Assembly: GCF_963691685.1 (NCBI RefSeq)
Contig: NZ_OY829290.1
Coordinates: 2,170,001 to 2,234,000 of the forward strand
Reading direction: 5' to 3'
Origin: Thalassovita sp.
GTDB lineage: Bacteria; Pseudomonadota; Alphaproteobacteria; Rhodobacterales; Rhodobacteraceae
DNA: 64,000 bases
Part shown: positions 44,739 through 54,109 of the stretch, one piece after another
Numbering within the stretch: position 1 is the stretch's first letter
Layout of the letters: each line of letters opens with the position of its first letter
The notes under the pieces: model-generated
Told to the model about the DNA's origin: nothing
What the model saw: the letters and a program-made list of their open reading frames with translations, nothing else
Database searches by the model: none
Made by a program: the position numbers and the translations under genes

Positions 44739-45874
44739 CCGCTCACCTCCGCGCCTGTCGGCTGCGCCCTGCGGCGGCGGCCGCGTGGGCGGGCGGCGAT
44801 CTGCAGCATCACTGCTGACATCGCAAGACCCACGACGGAGGGCGCATAGACCAGCGGCCACATCTCGGCATTTGCCCGAACAGCGTCGGTGGCCAGACCT
44901 TCAACCAGTTTCACGATCACCAGCAGAACCAGCGCGCCGACAATCTGACGCCATACGCCAAAGCGGGAAAACTGCCCCAGCAGGAGGGTGGAAAACCCTA
45001 TCAACGCCGCCGCGAGGCAGAGGAAGGCCTGATTGACCCGGAAATGCAGCTGCTCCACCACAAAGGCGCGGCTTTTGCGGGTTTCTTCGGCAACCTTATC
45101 GATCTGGCCGATCAGCTCCCATGTCGGGCGGTGTTTGGTGTCGCGTCGGCCGCTCTTGGGGCTGCCCAGCAAGGCGCTGATGTCATAGGCGAAATCATCA
45201 AAGGTGGTGGTGAACAACCGTTTGTCTGATGCCATGTAGCTCTGCGCCAGGCCGTCGACCATCACCAGTTTCACGACGCCCTGGTCCTGAATGAGAAAGG
45301 CTTGATTGGCGGTGTAGCTCAGCGCCCGTTCAGGATCGCGACGGTCCGACAGGAACACATCGTTCAACGCCCCATCCTGAGTGATTTCGCGGATATAGAA
45401 GGTGATCCCATCCGCCGGATGCAGGAACGTCCCCTCGGTCAGCAACCGGGCTGTAATATTGCGGGAAATCTCATTTTCCCGCTGTTTCATCTGATCCAGA
45501 CTGATCGGCACCAGCATATGGGTCAGCACGGACATCAAAACGCCGATGATCAGCCCGTAATAGACCACGGGCCGCGCCAGCCGCCACGGGCTGAACCCGG
45601 TGGCCTGCATGACCACCAGCTCGGATTCGTTGCTGAGGCGGTTGGTGACATAGACGGAGCCTGCAAAAACCGCCATTGGCAGCACCAGCCGGATCACATT
45701 CGGCAGGGTCAGCGCGGTAAATTCAAGGAAGACAAAGGCCGATTGTCCGTCGCCAATCAGTCGATCAAACAGCCGCACCGCCTGATTGATCCAATAGATC
45801 GACACCAGCACCAGCGCAAAGAAGCCGAACAGCACCATAAGCTGCGACAGCATATATCTGTCGAATCTCGACAA
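44735..45874 (-). CDS. lptF: LPS export ABC transporter permease LptF
   Basis: 379 residues from the TTG at 45874, which gives the natural N-terminus LSRFDRYMLSQLMVLFGFF and has GGGGGG eight bases before it. A GTG at 45910 would add 12 residues without a ribosome-binding site. Same fold as LptG: N- and C-terminal helix triplets with a jellyroll between, and LSNESELVVMQATGFSPWRLAR as the coupling region (quoted in part: NESELVVMQATG). First gene of the run ending in rsmA, divergent from pepA. Confidence 0.93.
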   Translation of the reverse strand: MSRFDRYMLSQLMVLFGFFALVLVSIYWINQAVRLFDRLIGDGQSAFVFLEFTALTLPNVIRLVLPMAVFAGSVYVTNRLSNESELVVMQATGFSPWRLARPVVYYGLIIGVLMSVLTHMLVPISLDQMKQRENEISRNITARLLTEGTFLHPADGITFYIREITQDGALNDVFLSDRRDPERALSYTANQAFLIQDQGVVKLVMVDGLAQSYMASDKRLFTTTFDDFAYDISALLGSPKSGRRDTKHRPTWELIGQIDKVAEETRKSRAFVVEQLHFRVNQAFLCLAAALIGFSTLLLGQFSRFGVWRQIVGALVLLVIVKLVEGLATDAVRANAEMWPLVYAPSVVGLAMSAVMLQIAARPRGRRRRAQPTGAEVSG

Positions 45875-46002
45875 TTGGCCCCCCAAGGCAGTCTTGTTCT
45901 TGTGCCGCACACTACTGCAACTTGCGGCGGGGGAAAACTGCTATCTGGCATTGTCGGCGGGTCGGCGCTAGATGTTTGAAAACACCTTGAGGGAGCAAGA
46001 CC

Positions 46003-47472
46003 ATGACTGCACCGATTTCCGTGACATTTGAAGCCACAGAACTGGACCCGATCGCCACCGCCGAAGGCCGTGTGGCGGTGACTGTGGACAGCGAGGGCAA
46101 GCTGGATCCGGCGGGCCGCCGCATCAACAAACTGACCCGTGGCGCGCTGGCGCGTCTGGCAGAAGCCGATCTTTTCGCCAAGGCCAAAGCCGGCGATGTG
46201 ATCTCACTGGCCTTCCCGGTTGGGCTGGCTGCCGAAGCGGTGGACGTTGTGAAACTGTCGCGCCGCCCCTCGGTTGAGGAGGCGCGCAAAGCAGGCACCA
46301 GCCTGGCACGGGCCAAAGGTGGCGCGGATCTGCTGCTGGCTGCTGGCAACACCCGCCATGTAGCAGAGATCGGTCTGGGCATCGCGCTGCGCGAATACAG
46401 CTTCACCGATCACAAAACGGCCGACAGCGAACCGGGCAAGCCGGCCCGCATCATGTGCACCAAACCCGAAGAGGCCAGCGAAGCCGCAGCCCCGCTGCTG
46501 GCGATTGCGGATGGCGTGTTCTTCACCCGCGACCTGACCTCAGAACCGGCAAATGTTTTGACCACCACCGAATTTGCCAACCGTCTGGATTCGCTGAAGG
46601 CCATCGGGCTGGAGGTTGAGGTTCTGGAAGAGGACAAGCTGGCAGAACTGGGCATGGGTAGCCTGCTGTGTGTCGGGCAGGGCAGTGACAGCCCATCCAA
46701 AGTGGTGGTGATGCAGTGGAACGGTGGTGAAAAAGACGCGGCACCTCTAGCGCTGGTCGGCAAAGGTGTCGTCTTTGATACCGGCGGTATCAGCCTGAAG
46801 CCGGCTGGCGGCATGGAAGAAATGACCATGGACATGGGCGGTGCCGGTGTTGTGGCGGGCGCGATGAAATCGCTGGCCCTGCGCAAGGCCAAAGCCAATG
46901 TCGTGGGCCTAGTTGGTCTGGTGGAAAACATGCCCTCCGGCAATGCTACCCGCCCCGGCGACGTGGTGACATCCATGAAGGGTGACACCATTGAGGTGAT
47001 CAACACCGACGCCGAAGGCCGCCTCGTGCTGGCCGATGTACTGTGGTACGCGCAGGAACGTTTCAATCCTGCCGGTGTGATCGATCTGGCGACGCTGACC
47101 GGCGCGATCATCATTGGCCTTGGCCATGAAAACGCTGGCGTCTTCTCCAACGACGATGATCTGTGCAAAGGCTTCCTGAAAGCGGCTGAGGCCGAGGGTG
47201 AGGGCGCCTGGCGGATGCCGCTGGCTCAGGCCTATGACGATCTGCTGAAATCGCCGATCGCTGACATGAAGAACATCGGCGGGCGCCCGGGCGGCTCCAT
47301 CACCGCGGCGCAGTTCCTGCAACGTTTCATCAAAGAAGGCACCCCTTGGATCCATCTGGATATCGCCGGTGTGGCCAGCGTGAAGGGCGAAACCCGCTAT
47401 GCGCCGAAGGGGTCCACCGGTTGGGGCGTTCTGGCGCTGAACCGTTTGGTTTCTGACAAGTTTGAGGGCTAA
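46003..47472 (+). CDS. pepA: Leucyl aminopeptidase
   Basis: 489 residues, M17 family. It removes N-terminal residues from peptides with two metal ions. The metal/active-site elements GKGVVFDTGGISLKP, MDMGGAGVVAGAM and the signature NTDAEGRLVLAD are complete. The N-terminal 170 residues are the regulatory domain; in some bacteria PepA also binds DNA. GAGGGAGCAAG precedes the ATG. The divergent partner is lptF; holC follows 6 bases later. Confidence 0.96.
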   Translation: MTAPISVTFEATELDPIATAEGRVAVTVDSEGKLDPAGRRINKLTRGALARLAEADLFAKAKAGDVISLAFPVGLAAEAVDVVKLSRRPSVEEARKAGTSLARAKGGADLLLAAGNTRHVAEIGLGIALREYSFTDHKTADSEPGKPARIMCTKPEEASEAAAPLLAIADGVFFTRDLTSEPANVLTTTEFANRLDSLKAIGLEVEVLEEDKLAELGMGSLLCVGQGSDSPSKVVVMQWNGGEKDAAPLALVGKGVVFDTGGISLKPAGGMEEMTMDMGGAGVVAGAMKSLALRKAKANVVGLVGLVENMPSGNATRPGDVVTSMKGDTIEVINTDAEGRLVLADVLWYAQERFNPAGVIDLATLTGAIIIGLGHENAGVFSNDDDLCKGFLKAAEAEGEGAWRMPLAQAYDDLLKSPIADMKNIGGRPGGSITAAQFLQRFIKEGTPWIHLDIAGVASVKGETRYAPKGSTGWGVLALNRLVSDKFEG

Positions 47473-47478
47473 GCCTTT

Positions 47479-47943
47479 ATGGGTGCTGCATATTTCTATC
47501 ATCTGACCCGGGCGCCGCTGGACCAAACCCTGCCGATGCTGCTGGAGAAATCCCTGCAGGCGGGGTGGCGTGTGGTGGTGCGCGGGCCGGATGAGGGGCT
47601 GATGCATCATCTGGATCTGAAACTGTGGCAGGGGGCCGATGACAGCTTCCTGCCGCATGGCGTGGCTGGCGGTGTGCAGGATGCGCTGCAACCGGTTTTG
47701 CTGGGGCCGTCAGTGGCGGCTGCCGACAACGATGCCTCCTGCCTGATGTCCGTCGGCGGCGCGGATGTTTCGGCTGAGGAGGTGCAGGCGCTGGATCGGG
47801 TCTGCATCCTGTTTGATGGGCTCGATGAACAGGCGGTGCAGCATGCGCGCACCCAGTGGAAGGCGCTGACTGGCGCAGGCTGCGCGGCGCAATATTGGTC
47901 TGAGGAATCGGGCCGATGGGAAAAGAAAGCCGAAGCCGGATAA
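47479..47943 (+). CDS. holC: DNA polymerase III chi subunit
   Basis: 154 residues. LTRAPLDQTLPMLLEKSLQAG, GWRVVVRGPDEGLMHHLD and LWQGADDSFLPHG match HolC, which links the clamp loader to single-strand-binding protein. The pepA-holC order is common in alphaproteobacteria. The ribosome-binding site before the ATG is weak, so it may be translated by coupling with pepA. Confidence 0.92.
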   Translation: MGAAYFYHLTRAPLDQTLPMLLEKSLQAGWRVVVRGPDEGLMHHLDLKLWQGADDSFLPHGVAGGVQDALQPVLLGPSVAAADNDASCLMSVGGADVSAEEVQALDRVCILFDGLDEQAVQHARTQWKALTGAGCAAQYWSEESGRWEKKAEAG

Positions 47944-47945
47944 AC

Positions 47946-47975
47946 AAAAAACGCGCCACACTGAGGCGCGTTTTT
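47946..47975 (+). terminator. Bidirectional terminator after holC
   Basis: AAAAAACGCGCC-ACACTGA-GGCGCGTTTTT: GC stem flanked by A and T runs, 2 bases after the holC stop and facing the convergent lipoprotein gene at 48000. Confidence 0.92.
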
Positions 47976-47999
47976 CATTTTGAATTCAAGTGCTTGCCA

Positions 48000-48557
48000 T
48001 CAAGGGATGATGCGTGTGTATTTCACACCTTCCAGCGTGGCGCCCGCCATCAGGCCTGCCTGACCAAAGATCAGCGCCACAACGGGTGAGGTTGCGGTGG
48101 TGGTGTCCGCCCGCAGGTTGCCGCCCTGGTCGTTCAGCGCATATTCCACATCGGCACCGGCTGCCCAGCCCGAGGAATGACGGAACCGCATCAGCGACTC
48201 TTCGGTCATGAAGAACAGCACATGCGCAAACTGCTGCGCACCGATCTGCAGGCCAAAGCTGCCTTTGGTCGCCGAATAATAATCTACGGTGATGCCATCG
48301 ACCCGCAGGGCGCCACGGCCATAGCCGCCACCAAAGCCAAAGCCGGCCTCGGTGATCAGCGGCATCACCAGCTGACCGTTGGACTTCTCAGCCAGATCGC
48401 GGGTGTTTGGGTAGCGCGAGTAGAGGTAATTCAGCGTCTTATCAACGCGTGCATCGATTTTGGGGCCGCCGTTGGCGCCGACGCCGTTGCTACAGGCCGC
48501 GGTGAGGCCCGCGCCTGCCATGGCCAGGGTAAAGCCACGTCGTGTAAAATTGGTCAT
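48000..48557 (-). CDS. SYLF-domain (YSC84-like) lipoprotein
   Basis: 185 residues. The signal sequence has twin arginines (FTRRGFTLAMAGAG) and a lipobox LTAAC with Cys at about residue 22, so it is an exported lipoprotein, possibly by the Tat route. The rest is the SYLF/Ysc84 domain (AGFGFGGGYGRGAL, GSFGLQIGAQQFAHVLFFMT), known to bind lipids. Role here unknown. Monocistronic. Confidence 0.9.
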   Translation of the reverse strand: MTNFTRRGFTLAMAGAGLTAACSNGVGANGGPKIDARVDKTLNYLYSRYPNTRDLAEKSNGQLVMPLITEAGFGFGGGYGRGALRVDGITVDYYSATKGSFGLQIGAQQFAHVLFFMTEESLMRFRHSSGWAAGADVEYALNDQGGNLRADTTTATSPVVALIFGQAGLMAGATLEGVKYTRIIP

Positions 48558-48730
48558 TTGATCTGCCCGTTATTGCCTGTTGTCTATGGCCCCGCCAATG
48601 GCACGGCCCGCTCACTCCGCCGGGTCTGGTGCCCGGTCGTCTGCCAACCACTATAGAATGTGGCAGCGGCGCTGTCACTTCCCTTTAAGGCTTGTGCAGG
48701 GTTTCGGCGACTTTTGGCAGGAACGGCGGG

Positions 48731-49735
48731 TTAGCTGTTGTTCAAAACCCGCGCGACCTCGGGGGCGAAATAGGTCAAAACCCCGTCACAGCCGGCGCGT
48801 TTGAAACACATCAGGCTTTCCAGCATCGCCTTATGACCATCAATCCAGCCGTTCTGTGCGGCGGCCTGGATCATCGCGTATTCGCCTGAGACCTGATAGG
48901 CAAAGGTGGGCGCGGCAAAGCGTTCTTTGACACGGCGACAGATGTCCAGATAGGGCATGCCGGGTTTCACCATGACCATATCCGCCCCTTCCGAGAGGTC
49001 GCGTTCAATCAGACGCATCGCCTCATCGCTGTTGGCCGGATCCATCTGGTAGCTTTTCTTATCACCCTTCAGGTTGCCGCTGGCACCAACCGCATCGCGG
49101 AACGGGCCGTAAAATGCGCTGGCGTATTTGGCCGAATAGGACATCAGCATCACATCTTTGTGGCCGTTTTCCTCCAGCGCTCGACGCATGGCGCCAATCC
49201 GGCCATCCATCATGTCTGATGGACCAATGATATCAACCCCGGCCTCCGCCTGGCTAAGCGCCTGTTTGACCAGCGCCTCAACGGTTTCATCGTTTAGGAT
49301 CTTGCCACCGTCAACAAAGCCGTCATGGCCATCGATGTTGTAGGGGTCCAGCGCCACATCCGACATGATCGCAATCTCAATCCCGGCATCGCGGATCGCC
49401 TTGGTGGCGCGGTTTGACAGGTTGGCAGGGTTCCAGGCCTCAGCGCAGTCCTTGGTTTTCAGGCTGGGATCGGTGTAGGGAAACAGGCAGATCACCGGGA
49501 TGCCCAGATCCGCAGCTTCCCGCGCGGCCTCAACGATTTTGTCAACGGACCGGCGCACAACACCGGGCATTGATGTGACAGGCTCTTCCACACCTTCGCC
49601 GTCGCGCACAAAAACCGGCCAGATCAGATCGCCCGTGGTCAGGGTGTTTTCCCGCACCAGATCGCGAACCTGCGCCGATTGACGGAGCCGGCGGAACCGG
49701 GTGAGCGGGTAGGGAGCCTGGCCTGCGTAAGACAT
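48731..49735 (-). CDS. hemB: Delta-aminolevulinic acid dehydratase (porphobilinogen synthase)
   Basis: 334 residues from the ATG at 49735; a longer frame to 49840 has no support. It joins two 5-aminolevulinate molecules in tetrapyrrole synthesis. Both Schiff-base lysines are present (MLMSYSAKYASAFYGPF and MVMVKPGMPYLD). The metal region reads DVALDPYNIDGHDG without the cysteine triad, so this is the magnesium type and not the zinc type. Confidence 0.97.
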   Translation of the reverse strand: MSYAGQAPYPLTRFRRLRQSAQVRDLVRENTLTTGDLIWPVFVRDGEGVEEPVTSMPGVVRRSVDKIVEAAREAADLGIPVICLFPYTDPSLKTKDCAEAWNPANLSNRATKAIRDAGIEIAIMSDVALDPYNIDGHDGFVDGGKILNDETVEALVKQALSQAEAGVDIIGPSDMMDGRIGAMRRALEENGHKDVMLMSYSAKYASAFYGPFRDAVGASGNLKGDKKSYQMDPANSDEAMRLIERDLSEGADMVMVKPGMPYLDICRRVKERFAAPTFAYQVSGEYAMIQAAAQNGWIDGHKAMLESLMCFKRAGCDGVLTYFAPEVARVLNNS

Positions 49736-49920
49736 GCTGCGGGACCTTTCTGATCGTCTGTATGTTCGGTTTGTCGATGACGCACCCGCAGGTCGCGGAA
49801 AACGCACCGATTTTTGCCGTCGTTTTGTCATGGGTGGCATGGAATTTCTTGCACCTCAAGGGTAGGAATTGCCGCGCTGTCACAGTATTCAGTCGGAACG
49901 AGCGTTTTGGGGCAGAGAAT

Positions 49921-50493
49921 TTGACCTGGTACACCTACCTGAATGAAATGATGGACCTGCGGTCCTTTTCCAATCTGTGGTTCTGGATTGCCCTTGCTGT
50001 GATGTGGTCCTCAGCCAGCCATTGGGTGCTGGGCGTGCCCTATGACATGGTGGCCCGCGCCGCCCGTCAGCAGGGGGAGGCCGAGGCGGATCTGGAACGG
50101 GTCACCTATAGTTTTGTGGCCCGGCGGCTCTACGTGGCTGAGGTGGCCGGCACATGGTTGGTGGTGCTCAGCAGCTTCGTGCTGACCTCGCTTCTGGTGC
50201 TGGGCTGGGGCTATGACATTGAAATTGCGCAGGCGCTTTCCTTGTTGGGCACCCCGATGACCCTGGTTTGGGTGATCTCACAACGCGCCGCCCAGCGCAT
50301 CGCCCGCGAAGACCAGCGCGGTGCTACCTTGCGCCGCACCCTGACGCGGCTGCGGATCTGGATCCAAGTGATCGGCATGGTGTCGATCTTCGTAACCTCA
50401 GTTTGGGGCATCTACACCAATCTGGTGCGCCACCTCGACAATGACTATTTCAAAGCTGAGGCTGTTGAGCCGCTCCAGCCCGCGCAGAAGTGA
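49921..50493 (+). CDS. Membrane protein of the type named 'component of SufBCD complex'
   Basis: 190 residues from TTG at 49921 (LTWYTYLNEMMDLRSFSNLW), chosen because relatives start with a similar W-Y motif; an ATG at 49948 is the alternative. About four transmembrane segments, the first in LWFWIALAVMWSSASHWVLG. Rhodobacteraceae genomes often label such proteins 'component of SufBCD complex', a name I recall without known experimental support. It overlaps mfd by 4 bases (GTGA) and is far from the suf operon in this window. Function unknown. Confidence 0.75.
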   Translation: MTWYTYLNEMMDLRSFSNLWFWIALAVMWSSASHWVLGVPYDMVARAARQQGEAEADLERVTYSFVARRLYVAEVAGTWLVVLSSFVLTSLLVLGWGYDIEIAQALSLLGTPMTLVWVISQRAAQRIAREDQRGATLRRTLTRLRIWIQVIGMVSIFVTSVWGIYTNLVRHLDNDYFKAEAVEPLQPAQK

Positions 50494-53400
50494 GCCCACC
50501 CATGGCCCAATCCAGCCATAGCCCAAACCAGATCACCACCGGCGGTGCGCCAGAAGGCTATGACGCCCAGCTGATCCTACGTGAGATTGCCAAGGCCGAT
50601 GGGCCGGTGATCCATGTGGCACGCGATGACAAACGTATGGCTGCAACCGAAGCGGCGCTACGCTTCTTTGCGCCGGATATGCCGGTGCTGCGGTTTCCGG
50701 GCTGGGATTGCCTGCCCTATGACCGGGTCAGCCCCAACGCCGATATTTCCGCCGCCCGAATGGCGACGCTGGCCGCGCTGGTCCATGGCGCGCCCAAACA
50801 GTTTGTGCTGCTGACGACGATCAGCGCAGCGATGCAGCGGATCCCGGCGCGTGAGGTCTTGAAAGAGGCGGCGTTTACCGCGCGGGTTGACGCACAGGTT
50901 GATGAAGAGGCGCTGCGCAACTTCTTGGTTCGGATGGGGTTTTCGCAATCACCCACCGTGATGGAGCCGGGCGATTATGCGATCCGTGGTGGCATCATTG
51001 ATATCTATCCGCCGGGCGAAGGTGGCCCGGTGCGGCTGGACCTGTTTGGCGATGTGCTTGATGGCGCCCGCCGTTTTGATCCGGTCAGCCAGCGCACCAT
51101 CGAAAAGCTGGAGGTTGTCGAACTGGCCCCGGTGTCTGAGGTTATTTTGGACGATCCGGCGATCCGACGCTTCCGTCAGAACTACCGCATCGAATTTGGT
51201 GCCGCCCGTACCGATGATCCGCTTTATGAAGCGGTCAGCGCCGGGCGCAAAACCCAAGGCATTGAGCATTGGCTGCCGTTCTTTCACGAACGGCTTGAGG
51301 TGCTGTTTGACTACCTGCCAGAGGCAACGGTGACGCTGGACGATCAGGTCACGCCCTCGCGCCTCAGCCGGTTTGAAAGCATCGAAGATCAATATGAAAC
51401 CCGCTGCCATGCCATGGGGCAAAAGGGGCGGTTGGACACCGTCTATAAACCGGTGCCGCCGGGGCTGATGTATCTGGATGATGCGGGATGGGATCAGGCC
51501 ATCGCAGATCACCGGGTGGTGCAGTTCCACGCGCTGGCGCAGGCTTCTGGCCCCGGGGTGGTCGATGCCGGTGGTCGCATCGGGCGCAACTTCTCCCCCG
51601 AGCGTCAGCTGGAAAATGTCAATCTTTTCGAAGCTTTGGCCGACCACATTCGCAGCAAGTTGGAAAAGGGGCCGGTTCTTGTCGCCTCCTACTCCGAAGG
51701 CGCGCGGGAGCGGCTAGAGGGGCTGTTGGAAGATGAGGACCTGATCGGTGCCGTGTCGGTGCGCGATGTCAAAGGCATCGGCAAGCACGGGCTGCATCTG
51801 GCGGTGTGGCCGCTGGAACACGGGTTTGAAACGCCAGATCTGACGGTGATTTCGGAACAGGATGTGCTGGGCGACCGGCTGATCCGCAAGCCGCAAAAGA
51901 AACGCCGGGCGGAAAACTTCCTGACCGAAACCCAGTCGCTGACACCGGGCGATCTGGTGGTGCATGTGGACCACGGGATTGGCCGCTATCAGGGGCTGGA
52001 GGTCATTCAGGCTGCGGGCGCAGCGCATGAATGTATCCTGCTGGAATATGCCGAAGCGGCAAAACTGTATCTGCCGGTCGAAAACATCGAGCTGCTGACC
52101 AAATACGGCCATGATGAGGGGCTGCTGGATCGCCTTGGCGGCGGCGCGTGGCAGGCGAAAAAGGCCAAGCTGAAAGAGCGTATCCGCGAGATGGCCGATC
52201 GTCTGATCCGGGTGGCGGCAGAACGTGAGCTGCGCAAGGCCCCGGTGCTGGAACCGCAGCACCACGCCTGGGAAGCTTTCAGCGCGCGGTTCCCCTATCA
52301 GGAAACCGACGATCAGCTGCGAGCCATTGAGGATGTGCTGGGCGATCTGACCTCAGGCCGTCCGATGGACCGTTTGGTCTGTGGCGACGTGGGCTTCGGT
52401 AAGACTGAGGTGGCGATGCGCGCCGCGTTTATTGCGGCCATGGCGGGCATGCAGGTGGCCATCGTGGCACCGACAACGCTGCTGGCGCGGCAGCATTACA
52501 AAAGCTTCGCCGAACGGTTCCGCGGTTTCCCGCTGGAGGTGCGGCCGCTGTCACGTTTTGTCACTGGCAAGGAGGCCTCGGCCACCCGTGACGGGCTGGC
52601 GCGCGGCACCGTGGATGTGGTGGTGGGCACCCATGCGCTGCTGGCCAAAAACATCCGCTTCAAAAACCTTGGTCTGTTGATCATCGATGAAGAACAACAC
52701 TTTGGCGTGGCTCATAAGGAGCGGCTGAAACAGCTGCGCAGTGACATCCATGTGCTGACCCTGACCGCGACACCGATCCCGCGCACATTGCAGCTGTCCT
52801 TGTCCGGCGTTCGGGATCTGTCGATCATCGGCACGCCGCCGGTCGACCGCCTGTCGATCCGCACCTATGTCAGCGAATTTGACGGCGTCACCGTGCGCGA
52901 GGCGCTGTTGCGTGAACATTATCGCGGCGGGCAAAGCTTCTACGTGGTGCCGCGTCTGTCGGACCTGCCCGAGATCGAAGAGTTCCTGCGCGAACAGGTG
53001 CCTGAGGTCAGCTATATCACCGCCCATGGCCAGATGGCGGCAGGCGAGCTGGATGACCGGATGAATGCCTTCTACGACGGCAAATATGACGTGTTGCTGG
53101 CCACAACCATTGTGGAAAGCGGTCTTGATATTCCGACAGCCAACACGATGGTGGTGCATCGCGCCGATATGTTTGGTCTGGCACAGCTCTATCAGATCCG
53201 TGGCCGTGTTGGCCGATCCAAGGCCCGCGCCTATGCCTATCTGACCACCAAACCGCGCCAGAAACTGACGGCCACCGCGGAAAAACGTCTGCGCGTGCTT
53301 GGCTCACTGGACACGCTGGGCGCGGGTTTCACCCTGGCCTCGCAGGATCTGGACATTCGCGGTGCCGGCAACCTGCTGGGTGAGGAGCAATCCGGCCAGA

Positions 53401-53981
53401 TGCGTGATGTGGGCTATGAGCTGTACCAGTCGATGCTGGAAGAGGCGATTGCCAAGATCAAAGCGGGGGAACTGGAAGGTCTGAACGATGGTGATGACCA
53501 ATGGGCGCCGCAAATCAACCTTGGTGTGCCGGTGCTGATCCCCGAAGACTACGTGCCGGATCTGGATGTACGCCTGGGATTGTACCGTCGTCTCAGTGGT
53601 TTGTCCGGCAAAGTTGAACTGGAAGGTTTCGCGGCCGAGCTGATCGACCGCTTTGGCAAACTGCCAAAAGAGGTCAACACGCTGATGCTGATCGTGCGCA
53701 TCAAAGAGATGTGCAAAAAGGCCGGCATCGCCAAGCTGGACGGCGGTCCGAAAGGGGCGACCATTCAGTTCCACAACGATAAATTCGCATCCCCCCAAGG
53801 GTTGGTCGAATATATTCAGGCGCAAAACGGGCTGGCCAAGGTTAAGGACAACAAGATCGTGGTGCGCCGTGACTGGAAGGCCGACAGCGACAAGATCAAA
53901 GGCGCCTTTGGCATCGCCCGCGATCTGGCCGCCAAGGTGATTGAGGAAAAAAAGCGCCTGAAAGCCAGGGCCAAGGGCTGA
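50490..53981 (+). CDS. mfd: Transcription-repair coupling factor
   Basis: 1163 residues. Mfd removes stalled RNA polymerase and recruits UvrA. Order: UvrB-homology region (1-350), RNA-polymerase-interacting CarD-like domain (about 480-560, GDLVVHVDHGIGRYQGLE), RecG-type DNA translocase with Walker A CGDVGFGKTEVAMRAA and DEEQHFGV box, the TRG motif with QIRGRVGRSKARAYAYL, and a C-terminal UvrA-masking domain. The GTG at 50490 overlaps the preceding stop; the ATG at 50502 is an alternative start. Confidence 0.97.
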   Translation: MSPPMAQSSHSPNQITTGGAPEGYDAQLILREIAKADGPVIHVARDDKRMAATEAALRFFAPDMPVLRFPGWDCLPYDRVSPNADISAARMATLAALVHGAPKQFVLLTTISAAMQRIPAREVLKEAAFTARVDAQVDEEALRNFLVRMGFSQSPTVMEPGDYAIRGGIIDIYPPGEGGPVRLDLFGDVLDGARRFDPVSQRTIEKLEVVELAPVSEVILDDPAIRRFRQNYRIEFGAARTDDPLYEAVSAGRKTQGIEHWLPFFHERLEVLFDYLPEATVTLDDQVTPSRLSRFESIEDQYETRCHAMGQKGRLDTVYKPVPPGLMYLDDAGWDQAIADHRVVQFHALAQASGPGVVDAGGRIGRNFSPERQLENVNLFEALADHIRSKLEKGPVLVASYSEGARERLEGLLEDEDLIGAVSVRDVKGIGKHGLHLAVWPLEHGFETPDLTVISEQDVLGDRLIRKPQKKRRAENFLTETQSLTPGDLVVHVDHGIGRYQGLEVIQAAGAAHECILLEYAEAAKLYLPVENIELLTKYGHDEGLLDRLGGGAWQAKKAKLKERIREMADRLIRVAAERELRKAPVLEPQHHAWEAFSARFPYQETDDQLRAIEDVLGDLTSGRPMDRLVCGDVGFGKTEVAMRAAFIAAMAGMQVAIVAPTTLLARQHYKSFAERFRGFPLEVRPLSRFVTGKEASATRDGLARGTVDVVVGTHALLAKNIRFKNLGLLIIDEEQHFGVAHKERLKQLRSDIHVLTLTATPIPRTLQLSLSGVRDLSIIGTPPVDRLSIRTYVSEFDGVTVREALLREHYRGGQSFYVVPRLSDLPEIEEFLREQVPEVSYITAHGQMAAGELDDRMNAFYDGKYDVLLATTIVESGLDIPTANTMVVHRADMFGLAQLYQIRGRVGRSKARAYAYLTTKPRQKLTATAEKRLRVLGSLDTLGAGFTLASQDLDIRGAGNLLGEEQSGQMRDVGYELYQSMLEEAIAKIKAGELEGLNDGDDQWAPQINLGVPVLIPEDYVPDLDVRLGLYRRLSGLSGKVELEGFAAELIDRFGKLPKEVNTLMLIVRIKEMCKKAGIAKLDGGPKGATIQFHNDKFASPQGLVEYIQAQNGLAKVKDNKIVVRRDWKADSDKIKGAFGIARDLAAKVIEEKKRLKARAKG

Positions 53982-53994
53982 GGCAGCCGGGGGT

Positions 53995-54027
53995 GCCTCC
54001 GGCGGGAGTATTTGGGGAACATTGAAA
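53995..54027 (+). repeat. 33-bp dispersed intergenic repeat, copy 2
   Basis: Identical over 33 bases to the complement of 21912-21944. It follows the mfd stop by 14 bases and runs into a terminator stem, so its A-run and GGCG are shared with that hairpin. Confidence 0.85.
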
Positions 54028-54060
54028 AGGCGGCACGCTCACCCAGCGGTCGCCTTTTTT
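54025..54060 (+). terminator. Terminator of mfd
   Basis: AAAAGGCG ... CGCCTTTTTT: an 8-bp stem with an 18-base loop that may fold further, ending in six T. It lies 44 bases after the mfd stop. Confidence 0.7.
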
Positions 54061-54109
54061 CTTCAAAATGTGGTTTGCGAGGAGTGGGGGTAACGCCGCA
54101 ACTGGTTCT

